From Candidatus Zixiibacteriota bacterium (GTDB taxonomy: Bacteria > Zixibacteria > MSB-5A5 > GN15 > PGXB01), in contig LS998015.1 in NCBI GenBank assembly GCA_900498245.1, forward strand, positions 919,224 to 983,223: 64,000 bases of DNA, written 5' to 3'. This document shows, one piece after another, positions 59,696 through 64,000 of the stretch. The translations under genes and the position numbers were made by a program. The notes below the pieces were generated by a model. That model was not told the origin of the DNA. It searched no databases and saw only the letters and a program-made list of their open reading frames with translations. Within the stretch, counting starts at the first letter, position 1. Each line of letters begins with the position of its first letter.

Positions 59696-62600
59696 TTATC
59701 TTGGAGTCGGCGGTGCCGGACGTGGCGGCAATTTCTTGGGATGTTCCGTAATTTCTTTCAAGAGATAAGCGATTGCCTGTTCCAGTTGATCATCGTGCCC
59801 CGCAAGAACCCTCACCGGCAGGTTATCCGCCTCAATATCAGGAACCACGCCGACATTCTCAATGGCCCAATTCCCCTTCAAGTCGTAAAATGTTCCCTGG
59901 GGAATGGTGACATACCCGCCATCCAGAAGCGGGGGAAAGCCGCCAATCCCGACCACTCCGCCCCAGGTCCTTTTGCCCATTAAGGGACCCAGTTTGTATT
60001 CGCGGAAGAAATAGGGGAAAATGTCGCCATCGGAACAGGAGTATTGATTCATCAACGTCAGCATATAGGCATTAAGTCCCTCCGGCTCGGGCTCCCCTTC
60101 GCGCCCAACCCCCATAGCCATCACCTGTTCCCGCAGTCTCTGCAGAATCAGGTGAGAAACAAAGCCGCCGCCGTTATAACGGTCATCGAGGATCAGCCCC
60201 TCCTTTAGCTCCTGATTGTAGAACATTTTCATGAAACGGATCAGGCCGAAACCTTCCATATCCGGAATATGGATATAGCCGATCTTCCCGCCCGAAGCGG
60301 AATCGACAATATGTCGTCTTTCAACCACCCAGTTGTAATATCGCAATAATTCCTCGGAGTCAATCGGCCGGATGGTTACATCACGGGCGCCGTCATTCGA
60401 CGGCCTGTTGTTGACCGTGAGAGTTACCGTTTCACCGACCGTATTGCCTGTCAGGGAATAGGGATCGATCGCGGCGGTCACATCATGGCCGTTTATCGCC
60501 AGAAGATAATCTCCATCCTTGACATCGACTCCCGGCTCCTGAAGCGGGGAACGCAAACCCTCGTCCCAGTTTTCCCCTTTGAGAATCCGGGCAATTTTAA
60601 TCCGATTGGCGGCTTGATCGACCGCAAAATCGCAGCCGAAAAGCCCGGTCTTGCTCGGCGGAATCCGCTCCATCTCACCCCCGCCGGTATAGGTATGGGA
60701 ACAGCAGAGCGAGCCGATCATTTCCCCCAGAATGTACGTGAAATCATAGCGGTTGATGACATATGGTACCAAGGGCTCGAAACGGTCGTGGATTTTCTTC
60801 CAGTCCACCCCGTGCATGTTGGCGTCGTAGAAGTAATCCCGCATCATTCGCCAGGCTTCGTTATACATCTGCCGGTATTCCTGCGGGTGATCGACCACCA
60901 TTTCCATCCGGGACACATTCACCCGGGCGTCCTCGAAATCGGCCTTTTTCCCGCCGGTCCCGCAGATATAATATTCATTCCCCTTCCTGATTATCATTTT
61001 CTCGTTGTTGGCCGCGATTGAATAATTATCCGCGCCCGGAGCGAAATCGTTATCCTTCTTGTCGGCGAGAATATATTTATGCAGAACCTGTTCGCCGCCG
61101 CCGACATTCCCCTCTAAACCTCTCATCGGGACCGAGATATAAAATACCGCCCCCGGTATCGCAGACAGGCCATAATAGTTCCCGGGCGGAAGATCGAAGG
61201 CCACCTGACGATCATAAATTCCGTCATAGTCGATTTTAACTTCGGTCGCCTTTTTCTCTTTTTCTCCTTTACCCTCTTCTTTTTTGGGGGCCCCTTTGTC
61301 CTCCTTTTTCTGATCAGGCGCCTCAGTTACGGTCACCTCATCGCTCTTGGGCGCGAATGGCGATTTCTCCGTCGCCGAGAGAAGCAGAAGATAAAGATTG
61401 GTGATAGAACTGTTTACCGCCATGAATTCATAGTCGCTCAATATCGGATTGAAATTCCGATCCGAAAGAAAATAAAGATATTTCCCCTCCGGATCGAAGG
61501 CCGGGGAATAATCGTTCGTGCTGGCCGGCGTGACCTGATGGATACTGCCGTCACTCAAGGAATAAATATAAATGGCCGCGATATCATTGTCGGCCGATTT
61601 ACCATACGCGATAAATTTGCTGTCCGGCGACCAGGTATAGGCCCGGATCTGGCTCTTTTTACTCTTTTCGATTTTGGTGACTTTTTTCGCCGCCACATCA
61701 ATATAGTACAGGTTCCATTCCTTATCGGCGAACGCCAGTTTCTTGCTGTCCGGCGACCAGAGCGGATTGTACCGGCGGCAATGACCGTCGGTGGTCAGGC
61801 GCACCCGCTCCTTGCCATCCTGAGACACCAGATAAATCTCATCTTCGCCGGTGGTGTCGGAAATATAGACAATCCACTTTCCGTCCGGCGACCAGCTCCC
61901 GGCAACTTCTTTGGCTCCCGAGGTGTTGGTCAGGTCCCGGGTGTTTCCTTCCTTGGCCGGTACCGTGAAAATATCGCCCCGTCCCGAGAAAACCGCCCGC
62001 TTGCCGTCGGGAGCGATATCGAAATCATAAATCCTTTCGTACGCCTTCTCGATTTCCGGCCGGACCGTATGTTTATCCGTGATAATATCAATCGCTACCT
62101 TGTGGGCCTGCTCCGAGGGAAGATTCAGAAGGTACAAATATCCGCCGTTTTCGAAAGCGATCGCGTCCGGCCCCAGACTCGGCCAGCGGACATCGAATTC
62201 GTCGAATTTCGTCACCTGCCTCGTTTCCTTGGTCTTGGTGTCGTAGCACCAGATATTGAGCGTCCCGGCGCTGTCGGGATTGGACGTCCGGTCCGAATTG
62301 AAATATATTTTGTCCCCATACCACATCGGCACATTGTCAGTGCCGCTCCAATCGGTGATTTTCTGCGCGTCGTTAGTCTGCAGATCATAGATCCAGACAT
62401 CCTGCGCCATTCCGCCGCGGTACCGTTTCCAGGTCCGGAAATCGCGGAAGATCGGGCAATAGGCCACTTTTTTCCCGTCGGGAGAGAAACTGGTGAATCC
62501 GGCCGACGGCATCGGCATCGGGACCGACATCCCCCCTTTGGGATCGACCAGATAGACGCGCCCTTCCCACCAGCTCATCGCGTCTTTGCGGGAACGATAC

Positions 62601-63001
62601 ATTACCCGCCCATCCTTGGACCACCCCATCACCACCACATCCGGCCCGAACCGTTCCGGGGTATTTTTTATTCCCGGATGAAAAGTCAGCCGCTTCGGCT
62701 CTCCGCCGGTGACCGGCATCACATAAACCGCCATGTCGCCGTCATATTGTCCGTCGAAGGCGATCATGGAACCGTCGGGTGAAAATCTGGGGAAAAGTTC
62801 CAGACCGTCATGGCTGGTCAGCCGGGTCGCGGCTCCGCCGGTGCGGGGGGCGACATAAATATCGCCGCCGTACGAAAATGTAACTTTATCCTGGCTGACA
62901 TTCGGGAAGCGCAGCAGACGGGCTTCCGTTCCCGTTTGGGCCTGAATGGCGCCGCTCAGCAGAATCATGCAGAACAGCGTGAGCAATAAAACTCGTCTCA
63001 T
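59696..63001 (-). CDS. Tricorn-like S41 protease, secreted
   Basis: A 1101-residue protein with a signal peptide (MRRVLLLTLFCMILLSGAIQA). Residues 30-560 hold WD40/PD40-type propeller repeats with recurring 'WSPDGK/SPDSKKLAF' blocks. A charged Lys/Glu-rich linker follows at about 580-620, then a tricorn C1-like region, a PDZ domain (GVDVKDGDYLLAINGHDV) and the S41 catalytic domain with YNGGGFVSHLILQRL and the Ser region NQYSCSDGDIFPYFF. ATG 63001 is chosen because GGAG lies upstream and the signal starts there. It probably degrades peptides in the periplasm or outside the cell. Confidence 0.93.
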   Translation of the reverse strand: MRRVLLLTLFCMILLSGAIQAQTGTEARLLRFPNVSQDKVTFSYGGDIYVAPRTGGAATRLTSHDGLELFPRFSPDGSMIAFDGQYDGDMAVYVMPVTGGEPKRLTFHPGIKNTPERFGPDVVVMGWSKDGRVMYRSRKDAMSWWEGRVYLVDPKGGMSVPMPMPSAGFTSFSPDGKKVAYCPIFRDFRTWKRYRGGMAQDVWIYDLQTNDAQKITDWSGTDNVPMWYGDKIYFNSDRTSNPDSAGTLNIWCYDTKTKETRQVTKFDEFDVRWPSLGPDAIAFENGGYLYLLNLPSEQAHKVAIDIITDKHTVRPEIEKAYERIYDFDIAPDGKRAVFSGRGDIFTVPAKEGNTRDLTNTSGAKEVAGSWSPDGKWIVYISDTTGEDEIYLVSQDGKERVRLTTDGHCRRYNPLWSPDSKKLAFADKEWNLYYIDVAAKKVTKIEKSKKSQIRAYTWSPDSKFIAYGKSADNDIAAIYIYSLSDGSIHQVTPASTNDYSPAFDPEGKYLYFLSDRNFNPILSDYEFMAVNSSITNLYLLLLSATEKSPFAPKSDEVTVTEAPDQKKEDKGAPKKEEGKGEKEKKATEVKIDYDGIYDRQVAFDLPPGNYYGLSAIPGAVFYISVPMRGLEGNVGGGEQVLHKYILADKKDNDFAPGADNYSIAANNEKMIIRKGNEYYICGTGGKKADFEDARVNVSRMEMVVDHPQEYRQMYNEAWRMMRDYFYDANMHGVDWKKIHDRFEPLVPYVINRYDFTYILGEMIGSLCCSHTYTGGGEMERIPPSKTGLFGCDFAVDQAANRIKIARILKGENWDEGLRSPLQEPGVDVKDGDYLLAINGHDVTAAIDPYSLTGNTVGETVTLTVNNRPSNDGARDVTIRPIDSEELLRYYNWVVERRHIVDSASGGKIGYIHIPDMEGFGLIRFMKMFYNQELKEGLILDDRYNGGGFVSHLILQRLREQVMAMGVGREGEPEPEGLNAYMLTLMNQYSCSDGDIFPYFFREYKLGPLMGKRTWGGVVGIGGFPPLLDGGYVTIPQGTFYDLKGNWAIENVGVVPDIEADNLPVRVLAGHDDQLEQAIAYLLKEITEHPKKLPPRPAPPTPR

Positions 63002-63275
63002 AAAAACTCCATGATAATTGGGTATGAGGACATAATGCATCTGAAATTACCTGTCCCCTTAATACGTCGGTTAGAACTCATAAGTTTTGTCTCAAATAAG
63101 AATTAGCAATTTAGAAGAATCCCGGCGTTTGGCAATCCCCCGCCGCAAATATTTTTTCCAATTACAGGCCGCCCCCTCCATCCCATTTCCTGTTTTTTTC
63201 CCTAAAATGCAACCCCGGCCCCCTTCCGGCCGTCTAATAGACCAGAAATCCTCAAACTAACATGGGAGAAAAGTA

Positions 63276-64000
63276 ATGCGATCAACTTTTATATTTTTGA
63301 CAGTGCTCCTGTTCCTGGCCGCCGCGGCCTCTGCCGACTATTCCGAAACCCGAACCCTGAATCTGCCCACCGCGAACCTGCGGCAAATGGTGATCGAATG
63401 CGGCGCCGGATCCCTCGATATCAAAGGGGTCGAAAATATTTCCGATATCGAAGTCACCGCTGAAATCGTCCTGGATAATTTCAGCAAGGGCGAGGCCCAG
63501 AAATATATGGATCGATATATGAAACTGGAACTCAGACCCAGGGGTTCTACCGCCTACCTGAAAAGCACCTTCGAAGAAAGCGGCATCTCTTTTGGATCCT
63601 TCTTTCGCAATAAATCGGCCCAAATCAATCTGGTCGTAAAAATTCCCAAAAATTTGGCGCTGGAAGTTGATGACGGCTCCGGCGATATCAGAATCGTCGA
63701 TATTGCCGCCAATGTTGAAATCGAAGACGGTTCCGGGGGAATAATCATCCGCAATATCGGCGGCGATTTGAGAATCGATGACGGCTCCGGCGAAATTGAA
63801 ATTGTCGGGATCACCGGAAATCTTGATATCGACGACGGTTCCGGGGAGATCGATGTCGAGGATATCGGCGGCAGTGTCCGTATCGATGACGGTTCCGGGG
63901 ATATGAGTGTCGCCAGGGTAGAGGGCTCGGTCGAAGTTGACGATGGTTCCGGGGATATCCGGATTGACGGGGTCAAGCGGGATGTCAACATCATCAGCGA
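63276..64000 (+). CDS. DUF4097-type repeat protein, exported, 3' end missing
   Basis: The frame opens at ATG 63276 (GGGAGAA upstream) and runs off the window after 241 residues. A signal peptide (MRSTFIFLTVLLFLAAAASA) is followed by a domain of about 110 residues (ECGAGSLDIKGVENISDIEVTAEI). At least six perfect 18-residue repeats then begin with [DE]DGSG: DDGSGDIRIVDIAANVEI, EDGSGGIIIRNIGGDLRI and so on. This is the DUF4097/adhesin-like beta-solenoid pattern, with each repeat one coil and the D-D-G-S-G as turn. The function is unknown. It is divergent from the tricorn-like protease gene, sharing a 270-base promoter region. Confidence 0.85.
   Translation, partial: MRSTFIFLTVLLFLAAAASADYSETRTLNLPTANLRQMVIECGAGSLDIKGVENISDIEVTAEIVLDNFSKGEAQKYMDRYMKLELRPRGSTAYLKSTFEESGISFGSFFRNKSAQINLVVKIPKNLALEVDDGSGDIRIVDIAANVEIEDGSGGIIIRNIGGDLRIDDGSGEIEIVGITGNLDIDDGSGEIDVEDIGGSVRIDDGSGDMSVARVEGSVEVDDGSGDIRIDGVKRDVNIIS

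Noticed and set aside
61538-62782. A 414-residue open frame antisense to the tricorn-like protease.
   Set aside because: It lies wholly inside a gene with clear propeller repeats; the translation is Arg/Ile/Pro-rich without domain or ribosome binding site.
1-64000. CRISPR arrays, insertion sequences, prophage and rRNA genes.
   Set aside because: No regular spaced repeats, transposase or integrase motifs, phage structural genes or rRNA sequence were found on either strand.

Overview
The window reads as chromosome of an uncultured FCB-group bacterium, most likely Zixibacteria or a close relative. This is an inference from a C-terminal sorting domain with the QNYPNPFNPST block, an Act-type alternative complex III joined to an A2-type caa3 oxidase, a short primary-type sigma factor without region 1.1, and very abundant multiheme cytochromes c. 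No phage, insertion sequence or CRISPR array was seen.

Layout. 1-8 kb: end of a TolC-like gene, an ABC exporter pair, RidA, two iron-sulfur proteins (one an aldo/keto reductase), a nucleotidyltransferase and a secreted C1 peptidase. 8-11.7 kb: zinc ribbon, LemA, M48 protease, a lipoprotein, and an IscA/HesB-like gene with an in-frame TGA that is best read as selenocysteine. 11.9-15.8 kb: a radical SAM/SPASM maturase, two nearly identical 27-residue peptides with very strong ribosome binding sites, and a second radical SAM/SPASM enzyme. This looks like an undescribed RiPP locus, and a third related peptide stands alone at 32.1 kb. 16-31.9 kb: heme O synthase, alternative complex III (actABCDEF), two Sco proteins, caa3 oxidase (coxBACD), heme A synthase and DUF420, a complete aerobic respiratory branch. 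32.4-35 kb: a sorting-domain protein and a kinase-pseudokinase fusion. 35-41 kb (minus strand): MarC, panB, a deoxynucleoside kinase, folK, folB, an aminotransferase-fold protein that has lost its PLP lysine, and a class II aldolase. 41-47 kb: HtrA, sigma factor, an AT-rich glycosyltransferase and C5-epimerase pair, and tRNA-Leu.

47-59 kb is the most striking block. One minus-strand operon encodes, in order, an NHL propeller protein, a hexaheme cytochrome with the signature blocks of the Geobacter nanowire protein OmcS, an outer-membrane beta-barrel with a discoidin-like insert, two CsgG/LpoB-like proteins, a SurA-like chaperone, and cytochromes with 26 and 16 heme motifs. A separate 7-heme cytochrome converges on it. 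Two perfect TGTGA-N6-TCACA operators and one degenerate one lie upstream. The simplest reading is an extracellular electron-transfer apparatus under Crp/Fnr-family control. The organism would then have both an oxygen-reducing chain and an outward electron conduit.

59.7-64 kb: a tricorn-like S41 protease and a DUF4097 protein with perfect 18-residue repeats that runs off the end.
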